From Lineus longissimus (taxonomy: Eukaryota > Nemertea > Pilidiophora > Heteronemertea > Lineidae), in NCBI RefSeq assembly GCF_910592395.1, contig NC_088315.1, forward strand, positions 7,256,501 to 7,320,500: 64,000 nucleotides of DNA. Reading direction: 5' to 3'. Each line of letters begins with the position of its first letter. The stretch's first letter is position 1. The position numbers and the translations under genes are program-made. This document shows positions 21,241-33,600 of this stretch, in pieces. The notes beneath the pieces are model-generated. The model did not search any database. It saw nothing but the letters and a program-made list of their open reading frames with translations, and had not been told where the DNA came from.

Positions 21241-22530
21241 CTGTATTGAATATTTATCTAGGTTATGCAAGTTTATACGGCTTGTCCTTCTCGTTATCTA
21301 CCAGTATGTGTTAAGCTTTTAGTTGAGGGGTTCCGTCGCTTAGTTCCCGCGTGTACACAGCATGCATGTCCTGCATAGTGAGGTATCTCCTCATCTCACT
21401 AAGCAGTCCGCTAGCAAAACCATTGTTTAGCGTTATTAAGTTATTGATTTTCCTCACTTTACGCTCTCCCAATCAAAGAAAATTTCCAGTTCTGATTGAC
21501 TGTTGTGTGAAGGTATGTGGCATGTGATAATATTTCTAAGGTCAAAAGCCCAGTAACTTTGGATATTTCTTTTGGGGGGGGGGGGGTGACTGTTCATTTA
21601 GGGAAAGACTAGTTCATTGCTAGTCTTGGTCACAGATAGTCACAATATCTGGGTAATTGTATACCCCTAGCTCCCCTCTGTTAATTTCTTTTTGGTTAGT
21701 TAGTTAATTGTTCTCTACAGGCTACATTCATATGGGGACATGCATATTAAAGAAGTCATATGGTAGGCCCTGTTTGCAAGAGGATGGATTTGTCACAGTG
21801 GACTCTCTTGGGGGAATATTTGATTAGTATTCTCAAAGTAGGGGTATAGGAGGGATAGGCTGCGATGGGAGATGAGGAGGGGGCAGGGGTTATGTGTATC
21901 CTCCTTCAGCCTATATCAAACACATTTCATATGATTTGCACTTTAAATTAGAAACCAACTAAATAAAGAAATCGGGCTTTGTTGGTTTATTTCGTTTAGG
22001 TATGTATGCATTGTTGTCTCAAGATGTATGTTAGTACACTCTACTCGGTCTTCTTCTGGTTATGGGTGTTTAGAGCCAAACAAAACTAAATTGTCATCTT
22101 GCATTGTGTGAGATAGTGCAGTGTCCTAGGCCTATTGTTATTATCTATAAGACCTTTTCAGAAGACATTCCTCTGTACATGGTTGTGACAATTTCCATGT
22201 TTGTCCTATTTGGAAGTTTTGCTATACTCAAAAACCTCTTTATCAAGAATATCAATTTTTAACTGCTTATTATTTAAATGTATCTCATGTATTTGCCGGG
22301 ACTTGAGTAAGAGCCAGAAAAGTTGCTTCAGGATGTTTCAACTCTGTAAGAACCTGTCTTTTAAACATCTTGTCCAGAAATGTCATGTAATTTGTGCAAC
22401 TGGTTGAATAAAGAACTTGAATGAACTTTGTGCTTAGTGTTGGTCCTGTTTCTTATTTTTTTGCAATATTGGAACCTGCTCAAAATTGAGGACATCATGA
22501 TATGTAATGAGTTGAAATGCACAATGGTTT
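21241..22530. other. Noncoding stretch
   Basis: AT-rich unique sequence with a 13-G run at 21574-21586. No exon, RNA gene or repeat end was recognised. Confidence 0.4.
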
Positions 22531-22884
22531 TTAAAGGGGCCGTATAGGCAGGAGCACTAATTCAGCAATACAGTGGGACCTCCCTTAGCCGACACCTCTC
22601 TATTAAGGACAACCTCTCAATTAAGGACACTAGGTTTGGTCCCAAATTGGCTGTTTCCAATCAATTTGACCTCTCTAATCAGGACACCTCTCTATTAAGG
22701 ACAGCACTTGTCAGTCCTGAGGGTGTCCTTAATAGAGAGGTTCTGCTGTAATTACATTCCTCCTATGAGCAGGACTAGTTTCAATGTACGCCACTCTAGA
22801 GATAGAAGAGACCCCTGACGGCAACTTTGGGTAACTTTAATCTGACCTACATGTACCTGGTTCCTGCCTATAGTCTCCCTTTAA
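22531..22884. mobile_element. TTAA-flanked MITE, family 3, interrupted by a family 1 MITE
   Basis: TTAA at 22531-22534 and at 22881-22884 bracket inverted ends AGGGGCCGTATAGGCAGGAG (left) and CTGCCTATAGTCTCCCT (right). The middle is interrupted by the TA-flanked MITE at 22571-22748. Without the insert and its TA the element is about 166 bp, close to the other full copies. TTAA flanks suggest a piggyBac-type target duplication. Confidence 0.8.
22571..22748. mobile_element. TA-flanked MITE, family 1, nested full copy
   Basis: Starts CAGTGGGACCTCCCTTAG, ends GAGAGGTTCTGCTG, flanked by TA at 22569-22570 and 22749-22750; 178 bp, the same length as the copy at 13639-13816. It sits inside the family 3 MITE. 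Confidence 0.88.
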
Positions 22885-23213
22885 AACTGGGATTCAAGAG
22901 CAGTTGTGCTTGTCATATTCCTGAGAGTTGTTTTATTGAGGTTTTGCTTATGGTGGTATTTGTGTACTCTTCATATCTCATTCTTCTGTCGATATTGTGT
23001 CCAGCTTTTGTAGCAGAAAAGTTTTTGTGCCCTGTTCATAGTAACAAGACAAACCAACCATTCTCTTGCTTTCAATAGTTTCATGGCTTTATTTTCAAAA
23101 TGATATCTTCTGTTTACTTTCTCATAATGCAATGTGGTCTATGAAGAAATGGTGCTTTGCTTATTTTAAAGACCCAGTACATCTGTTAAAACTTTTAGCT
23201 GACCTCAAATTGT

Positions 23214-23303
23214 ATCTTTCTTTTGACGAGGGAACCAAAAGTAGTGTCCTTAATGGAGAGGGCGTCCTAAATAGAGGGGTGTCCACTGAGGGTGGTTCCA
23301 CTG
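23214..23303. mobile_element. Family 1 MITE fragment
   Basis: Only the right half is present: AGTGTCCTTAATGGAGAGG, then GGTTCCACTG at the end, followed by TA at 23304-23305. Confidence 0.7.
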
Positions 23304-24042
23304 TAAGCAGGCAAGTTCTGTTAAAAGTTTAACTTTGATGTGCAGCCTGTCTCTCTTGTTACAGCAGCACTCTGTTGAGTTCCCATCGATTGGGCAATGT
23401 CGTCAGTCTCAGGTGGTGGCATTCGTCCCATTCCGCTTATCCTCTTAGGCTCATCTCCATCATGGACTCTATATGCAAATACATTTGGTTATTTCGGATG
23501 AGACCCACGTAATTAATCTCTCTTTTGTTGTAACTCGGTGTCAACTCGACAATATGATCCCTGTATTATTCTGGCGGGACAAATAGAACACAACGAGATA
23601 CCCATCGCCAATAATGGGAAGCGAAATCTCCTATGAGCGCAGAAAATTGAGTTAGGAAAAAGAATACCACTTCAATCTTGGCGCGGAGGCTTGGAATAAG
23701 GGATGCGTAACTTGAAGCGGGATTTGGCGCTGACCTGTGCTGGCCCCTTCATCCATAATCTCTAACAGGCAGATGTGCTAGGTTGCGAAGAAAATACGCA
23801 CGGAGCATTATCTTGGGTTGGGATCATGGCTATCCCGTGGGATCCCAATTGGTACAAGAGAGTGGGTCCATTCATATTGACCCATTCTGGACGTAGATGG
23901 AGTCACTGAATAGGCTGAGGACAGCAATTGGTGCCTAATTGTAGTGGCACACATATGCTCAGTAGAGTGTACGCTAAACACCTGTTGTGAGTTGAGCCAA
24001 AATAGTATTATTCTGAGCCCCCTGGTCAGCTCTTTAACCATG

Positions 24043-24184
24043 TTAAAGGAAGACTTTAGGCAGGATTCATGTGGGCCTGGTTAAGTTGCTTCACCAATTG
24101 AATTAAATCGGCCCCAACTTTGCCTATAGGTCACATGAACACCATCAATTTGACCCCCTGGCTCCTGCCTATAGCTCCCTTTAA
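24043..24184. mobile_element. TTAA-flanked MITE, family 3, full copy
   Basis: TTAA at 24043-24046 and 24181-24184 bracket AGGAAGACTTTAGGCAGGA on the left and TCCTGCCTATAGCTCCCT on the right, an 18-bp imperfect inverted repeat. The element proper is 134 bp. A decayed left end of the same family may lie at about 24734. Confidence 0.82.
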
Positions 24185-27160
24185 GCCAATTTCATTGAGA
24201 AAGTTCTGAAGTTTGATGCCACTGAAGGAGAGATCGGTGTCATAAAAACATGATGTCAGTTTTTGTTATAGTTTGAAGAGATTATATTTTTTCACATATA
24301 GGATGAAAAACTTAAGAAATCCAAATTGGCTACTGCACAAAGAGAATCATCCTCTTTTAAAAAGTGAATTGAAAATCTTGGAAATTTCCACAAAAAGACT
24401 TTCACTGTTGGCAATTTTAGAGTAATTATCATTATCGCTTTTTCTCAGATGATTACTATTTGAAACTGCAACACTTGTATGACACAGGTGACAATTCGGA
24501 ATCAGTCAGGCGAGATGGGATAGTGCCATTTCCTGAGTTTGGATGCAGCAACAATGGGATGGGCGGTGAATTATTGTGAATTTTCTCAGTGTTTTGTCCG
24601 TGTCAATGGGGGATGAGGCTGTATGCGGAAGTCTTTATAGGACAGAAAGGTTGCATATCTGCTGCTGTGTGAGCTTGATAATACATGTATTGGGATAAGA
24701 GTACTGGTATGGAAAAAGTTCACTTAACCCTTTTAAAGGTAGACTTTCTGCGGGTGCCTGAACGATCAGGGCCCATGCTCAATACGCTTATCTTTCTCAA
24801 ATTGGGCGCCATGCTTTCCCATGAAAAGGGGTTCCTACCAAAGTGATCTATGATATGCTTTCACCGGATGATTTAGGGTTTTTTGCCATGCAGCCTTTCA
24901 GTTATATTTTGGCATAAATGATCTAAAGGAGTGAAGAAGGTCGAGACCATATTGTAAAAGAGACTGATAAATTTCTGTTGTGATTGTCATAATCCATTCC
25001 TGTCATGTAACAAACTACTTTTCCTTGAACTCACCCAAAGAATTGAAGAAAAAACAAATTTGTCTTGCTTGTGAGCAATTTTTTTAACAAATGCGGAAAG
25101 CACCGAACCTTGTTGTTCCCACACATCTTGTATTTTGAATAAAACCAGCAGCTAATGTAGTGATAATAAAATGCTCACAATCGAATCATAAAAACTCCCA
25201 ACTCTGGAAAATTCTGTTTTCCACGCTGATTTCTCTAAGCAATAATACACTCTTTTATTTCATTAATCCACTTCAACACACACGTCTAACTCTACGCAAA
25301 ACTGATCTTAATATCGCTCTGCGAAAAAACATGTCGATATTTCAATCGGCTAAACACAGAGATGCCAGAGCACATTCCCTTATTCCGAATACTGATTATA
25401 AAAATGCTATTTGACAAATACAATAGCTGAAACGTCTTACAATTTTCATTCCAAGTTGCGTTTGACGTTATACAAAATTCATGCGTGACTGACCATGCCA
25501 TATTACAGAATATTTCCAGTGGGACATGGAACTAATAACCTCGGCCAAATAAACGTTATATCTAAACCTGATTTTCTGTTGTGAGAGTATAGAGCTTGGC
25601 TGCATCCATTCAGCGTAGTTTATGAATCAGGGAAAGTAAGAAATTGGTAATAATCGCGGTGCTCATAAATGCTTGTTTTGTGACTGGTGAGAATTTGCGT
25701 CGTTATTCTCGGCGTTCTGCCTCGGAGGACTCGCGGATCCATTTTCCTTTTGCACACAATCTGTGTGTGCCAATGCAGCTGCTCCTCCTAGTATAAGAAA
25801 CGCTGGAATAAAGGAACCGTACCTAATGTCTCAGAAGAGAGTGATAGTGGAGGTTTTCCGCCTGACTGCATCGGTGCGATATATGCATAAAAAGGGTAGT
25901 CGACAATAATGAGCGAGACGAAAAAATCATTACATTCTTTTGTCGAAATTGATGACGTTCGTCGTGATCGTAGCATCTTTTCGGGAGCACCGAACAGGCT
26001 AATTCTCAATATTGTTGATTTTTCAAGCATTGAAAATTTGTATGGATTCTTCGACGTTTTATTGACGATTGGAACAACGGACCTGGGATGCGGGTATTAT
26101 CAGATTGTTCCATATTCATCATCATGCTACAATGCTGTATCTTCCACTGCACAAGGCGCATCCTTTGTAAGCGTATTGATTGATGAAAACAATGAGTATG
26201 ACCTGAGGACCGCGCTCCGAATTGAAACGAACGCTGTGTGATATTTCTGTGAGTGATCGACACGCCATGATTGATCTGTAGCAGTCATGCGTGATCCATA
26301 AATGAAAATTCAAAATTGAATTGAAGGATTTTGCCTTGCAGTTATGAAGAATGGAGTAGTAGAATGGTAGAGCATTGTTGATGTGACAGCGAGGAAAATA
26401 ATAGTGGGAATTAACCCTTGATTTGCATGATGACATTCCATTACATATGGACTGTTTTAGGTCAGCGTGACCTACTTTTCAGGTATGAATTTCAGTGTAC
26501 ACCGGTATTAGTTGTACTTGGTGAAGAATGTTAAGCAGAAGGAAAACAATCTGGCTTAACCTTTGGAGTTCCCAAACTGATTCCACCATGCCTAAACTTT
26601 GTTTTTACATAATTTTGGACAAAAAGTAGGTCAGTGTGGCCTACATAGCTTTTCTTATTATTATCTCAAAAATTTGAAAATCTTTCAGAATTTTGAACTC
26701 TGAAAGATGAAAAAATTTCTTAGCCCAAATATTTTTTCCAATTTTTTTTCTGCTCAAATTGAAGAGATACCATGGTCAATCATCATTTCACCATGGTGAA
26801 TTGGGATTCATTTTCGTAAGGGTATTGAAGATGATTCTCCGCAAAAAAAAGGTGTGCAAAGAAAAGTAGATAATAATAGTGTTGTGCCATTCTCGACCTC
26901 TTGCCCTAAGGTTTCGGCTTAGCTCTTTGTTTTCTTAGATTACAAGGCAAAGACGCGAGACAGCTGTAATATTCCACCTGTGGGGAAAAAAGCACAGCGA
27001 GAGAATGCGTGGTGAGAAAAAAGGAAATCTGTCTACTTAGTCTATTCATCCCCTGACCAATAGCTGGATTAGTTTTTTTCTGGGATGCATTATTTCATTA
27101 TGATTTTTGGCGTGGATTGATTTTGGAAGAATGGAACTTCTTGTTTAAAAAAAGATGATA
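24185..27160. other. Noncoding stretch
   Basis: No recognisable exon. The part at 25,600-26,300 is richer in CpG and more complex than its neighbours, with an open frame of about 110 codons (25909-26241, plus) that matches no domain I know and has no splice support. It could be a regulatory region. Confidence 0.35.
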
Positions 27161-27163
27161 ATG

Positions 27164-27187
27164 ATGGTGATGATGATGATGATGATA
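27164..27187. repeat. (GAT)n microsatellite
   Basis: GATGGT followed by six GAT units next to the degenerate tandem repeats at 27.2 kb. Confidence 0.85.
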
Positions 27188-27204
27188 AGGATTGCTGTCA
27201 TCAA

Positions 27205-27605
27205 CTGTTGCTGAAATGTCATTGAATACCCGTCATCAAACCTAACAACATCCTGATGTAGCACCTTTTGTCGAGAAGTATTAGTGTGAGTGTGTGGGGG
27301 GGGGGGGGGGCTTTTGCCATCAAGGGCTGTGTATTGCTACCGTAGCTATGCATTGTTTGCAAGACTGCTGACACAGTTGATACTGAAATGTCATTGAATA
27401 CCCTGTCTTCAAACATTAGCATCCATCCTGATCTAGCAACTTTGGATTGAAACATCAATGCAAGTGGGGTGCTAGTACTAGCGAGGGCTGGGTTAATGCT
27501 ACAGTCGTTAAGTGTTGTTAGCAAGACAACTAACATGGTGGACACTGAAATGTGATTGAATACCCTGTGTTCAAACATAATAACATCCATCCTGATCTGG
27601 TGAAT
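27205..27605. repeat. Degenerate tandem triplication, ~165-bp period
   Basis: CTGAAATGTCATTGAATACC occurs at 27211-27230 and 27383-27402, and with one change at 27545-27564. Each is followed by TCAAAC and CATCCTGAT, showing three diverged copies at 172- and 162-bp spacing. A 15-G run lies at 27296-27310. The long minus-strand frame here comes from the duplication. Confidence 0.8.
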
Positions 27606-27626
27606 AACAACAAACATGGCAGCCAT

Positions 27627-30600
27627 GAATCATACTGGCTACAAATTATGTTTGAGGGGTAGGGGACTACAGAGAGTGACAGTCTCCATTGTGAGTGAAA
27701 ATCCCAGTGAGAGTGTCAGGCCAAACCTTTTGTAGTGTTCGTTTATATCAGATCGGGGCAGGGTTGATAATCCTGCATCTTGCATGCAACTTTCATGGCA
27801 GTATCATTCTGTTGGAGGCCATTCATATAAGTGTAGTTACGGAGTTCCTCAGAGATGACAGTTCCTTTATGCATCCAGCATCCATAAATGAACATGAACA
27901 TTTTACTAATACTTTACTAAAAATGAACCTTGGTACTTCTCAAGTTGGTGCTGTGACCTTACAGTTTCACATACCTGGCACCAATCAGTTAGGTACCCAA
28001 TCATGTCACTAAAAAATATCTTAGATGATCATGTTATACAATGTACAATGAAGAATAAGTTTAAACCATGTTATTTTATTGTGAGAGATATATGTGAGAT
28101 ATATTATGCACATAATGAGAGATGAAAAACAGTAATAGAAATCTCACTGGGCATTTTTCACAGTAACAACTGTGGGAGTGTGACTATTAAACGACGAAAG
28201 TGACACAGCTGGCCTGATAATGCATTTGCTCAAATGAACCCACTGATCTGAAAAAGCCTCGCCGGCAAAAACAATTGATGAATAACTATAGGCATGCCGA
28301 CGAATAAACTGATCTGACATCGTATTATACAAGACACTAAGACAATTAATGGCAGGAAAATAATTTCGCATCAGTTCAAACAAAACGCAGCGTGATTGAA
28401 TACATAAATGAGAATAGTCTGTTTGTCGTTATAGCATGCGATTGCAGTGGCTGCGTTAATGCTGTGATCATTGTGCGAGTCCTCATAATCTAATATTAAA
28501 ACCGTGGACACACAAATGCCACAATGCGCTGATTAAAAAAGCGCTCCCGCAGCATAATGCACCAACATTTACTATTGTCTCGAGCAATTCAATTAGTGAC
28601 CTAATGTGAAATATATTGTTGATGTTAACCATAGTGAGTGCCGTATTATCCCTGAATACGGTACTTGTCCTCCTCATTGTCCACATAATGGCGAAACTCT
28701 GTTAAGCGTATACATACAATGGTCATTCTCCTTTCTCCACCCATAGTGCGTATCCTGTTTATGCGAACCTCAATGGTGCAATTCACTAAATCTCGGCAAT
28801 CCTGCTTTACTATTTCATATGCTCAATATAATATCGTATGCACTTTGCGGGACATTGTTCAACTTTCATTATGCGACCGTGACAATATTGGCGTGGCATT
28901 TCTCTCGCTGTTTTCTGTCATAGTCGAACCATGACAACGCTGTCAGGCTTAGAAATCAGTATTTTGAAACAACATTGCATTCTGATACAACTCGTGTATC
29001 CCTCCCTATCTCCGAATGCAATTTAACCTTAGTCGGGTTACCTGGGAAAGAGATTTGAGGAAGTAGTCCCTCTAATTCATTGGCAGCCTTTTGAAAAATC
29101 AGTCCGGGTCACCACCACATAAAGATTGTGATGAGATCGCACAGGTGGCAGTCAGTGAATAGTTCTCCTCAAAATAATTGTACATTTCAATGTGTGCATG
29201 TACTAGTGGCTTCTCCTTTAAAACAAAAGGATGACGATAACAATGACAAATGTTCAATTGTCTCATCAGCATCTTCAAGGGTATTGACATCTCGATAAGA
29301 TTAGGATAGGACAAAGCACCAATCTTTAATTTCCTGTTTCAACAAAGTTCTCAGGTTCAGCCATTGACTCTTTTACTCATTGTTACCGTTTCTCAGGCAG
29401 TCATGACAGAATTCTTGCAATGCTTAGGATAGGTAACATTACGAAGAATTTGATACATAGGTTTTGGTTTTTGGGTGTTTTATTACATGTAGCTGAAAGT
29501 TTGGTCATATTCCAAGTCAAGCGAGGTCAGTCACTTCAATTCATATTCCCCGAGTTCGAACAGAACCTCTCATCTTCATTTTGTCAGCTGAGCATCAGGC
29601 CCATGTGCCTCTTGTAGATTTCTGAACTGCTCATGGTGGAGATGTAAAAAACAAGATTTTATTCCAAACAATAGAAGATCGAAGAAGTTTTTTGGATTTA
29701 TGATCGTGATGATGGGAATTCATACAAACTTGATCACGAATTAGAATAAAATTTTGTGAAACTGTTCATTTATTTAACTCATTTTCCAATTTAAGTCCAT
29801 TTCAAAATAGCCTTGAAGAATTCTTTATTCATTATTTAAAACCACTTGATCTGTGCACAATTTTTTAAAAACCGATGTAAAATGGCCGCTGGACTCAAAT
29901 TCCGCCATTAGTATACTGCAATGGTTGATCGTACTCTTTCCTCAAGGGGCTGAAGGGACAGTTGAGTTTTAAAAAATTGCCTCAGGAAATCTAGTCATCT
30001 ACTCTAATCCCACACCGCTATCTAGCGGTGATGCCAATCTTGTCCCAAGGACTCTATTAAGGTGGATTATATACAATTGTGTATTTATCGATAACATGGG
30101 ATGAGATTTTTAAATGGTCTCATCGTTGGCATTTACACAGTGTACTTTAGATGTTGACAATCTCCTTAAGAAAAAATTCAAAAGATTTTCGTCTTGTTTT
30201 GCTAATTTACAATTAAAAATGTCAAAAATACACTTTCTGATCTATCCGAAAAAAGTCATTTGTGCTGCTCATTTTGTGCCTGCTACCGAGGCTGACACTG
30301 ATTGTCATTCTATGTGGATATTCAAATGTGCTTTGAGGAGGAAAACTGGTATTTTATGAATCCTATTTGATTCGTCTGATAGGAAAGAAAGCACTGCCAC
30401 CAGGATTATTGTGATTTCATAGATGTCTAATTATACAACGGTTATAAATCGATAGAGTTGAATGTATGGGTTAGCGTTGTACACAATGGCGAACTCAATC
30501 AGTTCGGATGCATCGGAATGCGGTGTGAATCTGGTCTGATTGGATATCAGTAAGGTCGTGTTGAGGAGTTCACTGTTGGTTGTTTTCGCAATCAAATCAA

Positions 30601-33600
30601 GTCCCTACTCTGTTTTATCAGTATCTATAAAGCTTTGTTGAGATACTTTTCAACCAGCACTGCTGTAGTCCTATTTTTCCACACTTTCCAACAACCAAAA
30701 ATTCCTTTGATAATTTTCTGTCTCCTACTGAAACTGAGATACCTCCCAACCCACCCTCCCCGCCCAAGATTGGTACCCAAATCTGCGGCTCAAGTGATGC
30801 CTTGCATGAACCTGCATGCTCAGCCACCTCATAGCACAGAGTTCCTGTGTAAAGCCCTTAAACATTCACAGCTCTAAAGTGCTTTTGGCTTGGACCCAGG
30901 TCAGTATCTTCCGTGATTTAGTAACAACCCTAGTTTGACCCAATGTCCAATTACTAACACCCGGCTGTAACACGCAGCATTCCAGCCTGTCTCCCCGTCA
31001 TCACATCAGAGCAATCGCTATACCCCCAGTGCCATTAAAACTCTTTGTTCCGTCCATTATGACAGTGCCATCGATAACCGACGAAGCTTCGAGCTTTTTT
31101 CACCTCGGAGCACCCAAGTGCGGCCCCACTGCTCCACAAACACTACTACAGCCACAGCGCTCATGCAGAATCCTACGCCGGAGCGCCCAGCCCTTCATGA
31201 CAACGCTACCTCGGGAATCGCGTAAATAATAGGATATGTGTGACACATCATGCTCCCCCGCTTAGTCATTGAGAAATTAGTATTTGTGCATTCGATTTAG
31301 CTGCAACTGCCACAGTGAGTTATGGCATGTGAATGAAATTCCTACGCAGGGATTGCAACTGACAATGACTAAGCTCGACAGACAATTGATGCTGCATAAT
31401 AGCCGCTGTGAAGTTGAGTAAATTAGGAAAACCCATCGGATTTGTTTTCATGTCGGGACATGAATATCAGTGTTTATCACGGAGAATTGGTGTTTGTATT
31501 GTTTTATGGGTGATGTTGTTATGTTTGGGTGTGATGCATTATCTCTCAGGCCTTTTGTTTTGGTCATTTATGGGCCTGTTGATGTCGTTTTTGCCATTGT
31601 ATGTTGTTGGCTCGGAATGAACCCCTTTGTTTGAGTAAATTTGGAGACACCTTTGATGGTTTGTCCTCATGTCGGGGTATGAATGCTACTGTTTATCAAA
31701 GCAAATCATTCTCCATTTTAGATTTGGGGAGATTCAGGTGTACTTTAAAGGGGTACACCGTACGTATTAACTGTTGGCTCAGGAAAATAGGACTGCAGAT
31801 AAAAATCGCCTGTTTGCAGGGCACTTAAATGACGGGTCTCGTGGACGATTTCATAAAACGGTAAAAATAGAGATAACACAGTCAACTTGGTTTGTATGAC
31901 AAGACTCAAGATCAGCCATTTAAGACAATGAATTTTTGTTTGCGTTGTATTCCAACAGATGCATTTTCCGTCATCTAAATGGACATGTCCGTTTTGTACA
32001 CAATCTTAGCGTGTGACTAGTAACGTGAGATTTTGTTGGTAGCCGACACAAATCTAGTTATGAAGATATTGAATCATATAATTGTATTGTCTCTTCATTA
32101 CCGTGGCAACCTCGACTAACTTGGGGAATTTCTCACCGTGATTGTGACAGCCGCAAATCTAATTGTTCAACAAAGGCAGGAATTGAAAACCGATTGGTGT
32201 TTACTGAACGTGTGTATAGATATGATTGTGAAAGTCGGTGATTAGCAGTGTAAGATTCAGCCAACAAGCTCTGAGCAATCTAGAATTCAGCGATGTGCAC
32301 TTAAGCAGTCTGGCAATGTCATATTCTAGAATTTGTAATCCTGAATTAAGCAATCTAGATTTAAGCAGCTCTGAAATTAAGCAATCTCGTTGATTATGCA
32401 AAAGTTGATACCATAAAGCAAGGTTTTTAATCCAGTTATATTCTGCATTCGTTTTAAATGTATCTTAGGGACTTCTTTCATGTAAAGGTATCAGTTTACC
32501 ATTGCATTTAGAAACAACGCCCTCCTATTGCAGTGTTGGATGGGTATAATGGAATGAAACTACAAAATACCGGCTTCACGCCCCTCAAGATCAACTTGTC
32601 TTTTGTCTGTTTCTGTTTTGTTGTCATTTCCTCCCAAGGTAAGCACGTCTTTGAGAGGAAAGCCAATACCTTTACCCACCATGTCATAGAAGATAATTTC
32701 AGTGCATGACTTCGAAACTTTTTTTTGAGCTGCCCAGTATAATTTCTTTGACTGTCTTACCTTTATTCAGCAAATTTCTTTATCAGCAGATCTTGATTGT
32801 CTGTGCCCAGGTCACTGTCATTTCATACTTGAGAAAGCAGTCACACTTGAATTTCTCGCTGTCTTGTCAACAAAGTGTCTTTACACTCCATTAGATTGTC
32901 TCGAAGACAAAGGCACAATCACCAATGACAAAGGGATCACTATTGTGTCTCCACGTCACAATTGCCGGTGACCTATGGGTGCATGACCGAAACAATTTGA
33001 CAGTGTCATCCTTCTTTAACATTGGTTGGCATTGCAGGCTTTGGAAATAGGGCCTATGTTCCAAATGTATTCTGATGGGTTTTGTCACAATGATAGTATA
33101 AGGACAAGTCCGAAGTATTAAGTATTAAGTGGATTATTTGCTTGGTGACTGGTCATAGCCTTTTAGGATGTGAGTACAATTTCCCATCTTTTAATTCAGT
33201 GATATATTTAGGCCTCGTCTGTTTGTGAAGTCATATTTGATTGTGCCAATAAAATGATATGATCATCCCAGGTTTATTTGGCTGGATGTCCTATAGTAAG
33301 GCCCTGTCCTCCTGTTTGATTTGGCCAAAATGACAGGATCGAGCATCCCTATTTATACACAGTTTTATTTGACTGTTTTTACTCAAAATCTGCATCAAAT
33401 GCAGAATCTAAGACATGATGAGCTGTGTTCATATTGTACTTTTTGCCTAAAAGTAAGTTCTACAGAACCTTTTGAAATTTGACCATAGAATTGGGTCAGA
33501 TTCCTCCTCTTTCCCTGAATCCAGGGTCTGCCTTGGCGATAACACAGGTCTGCCAATCATCTTGAACTTCTCGTGTTAAACATTTGTTAAGACCTTATAT

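Noticed and set aside
25909-26241. 110-codon open frame
   Set aside because: No recognisable motif; overlapping frames of similar length are open on the opposite strand.
27219-27626. 135-codon minus-strand frame with internal repeats
   Set aside because: The protein repeats simply mirror the degenerate DNA triplication, and a 15-G run falls inside it.
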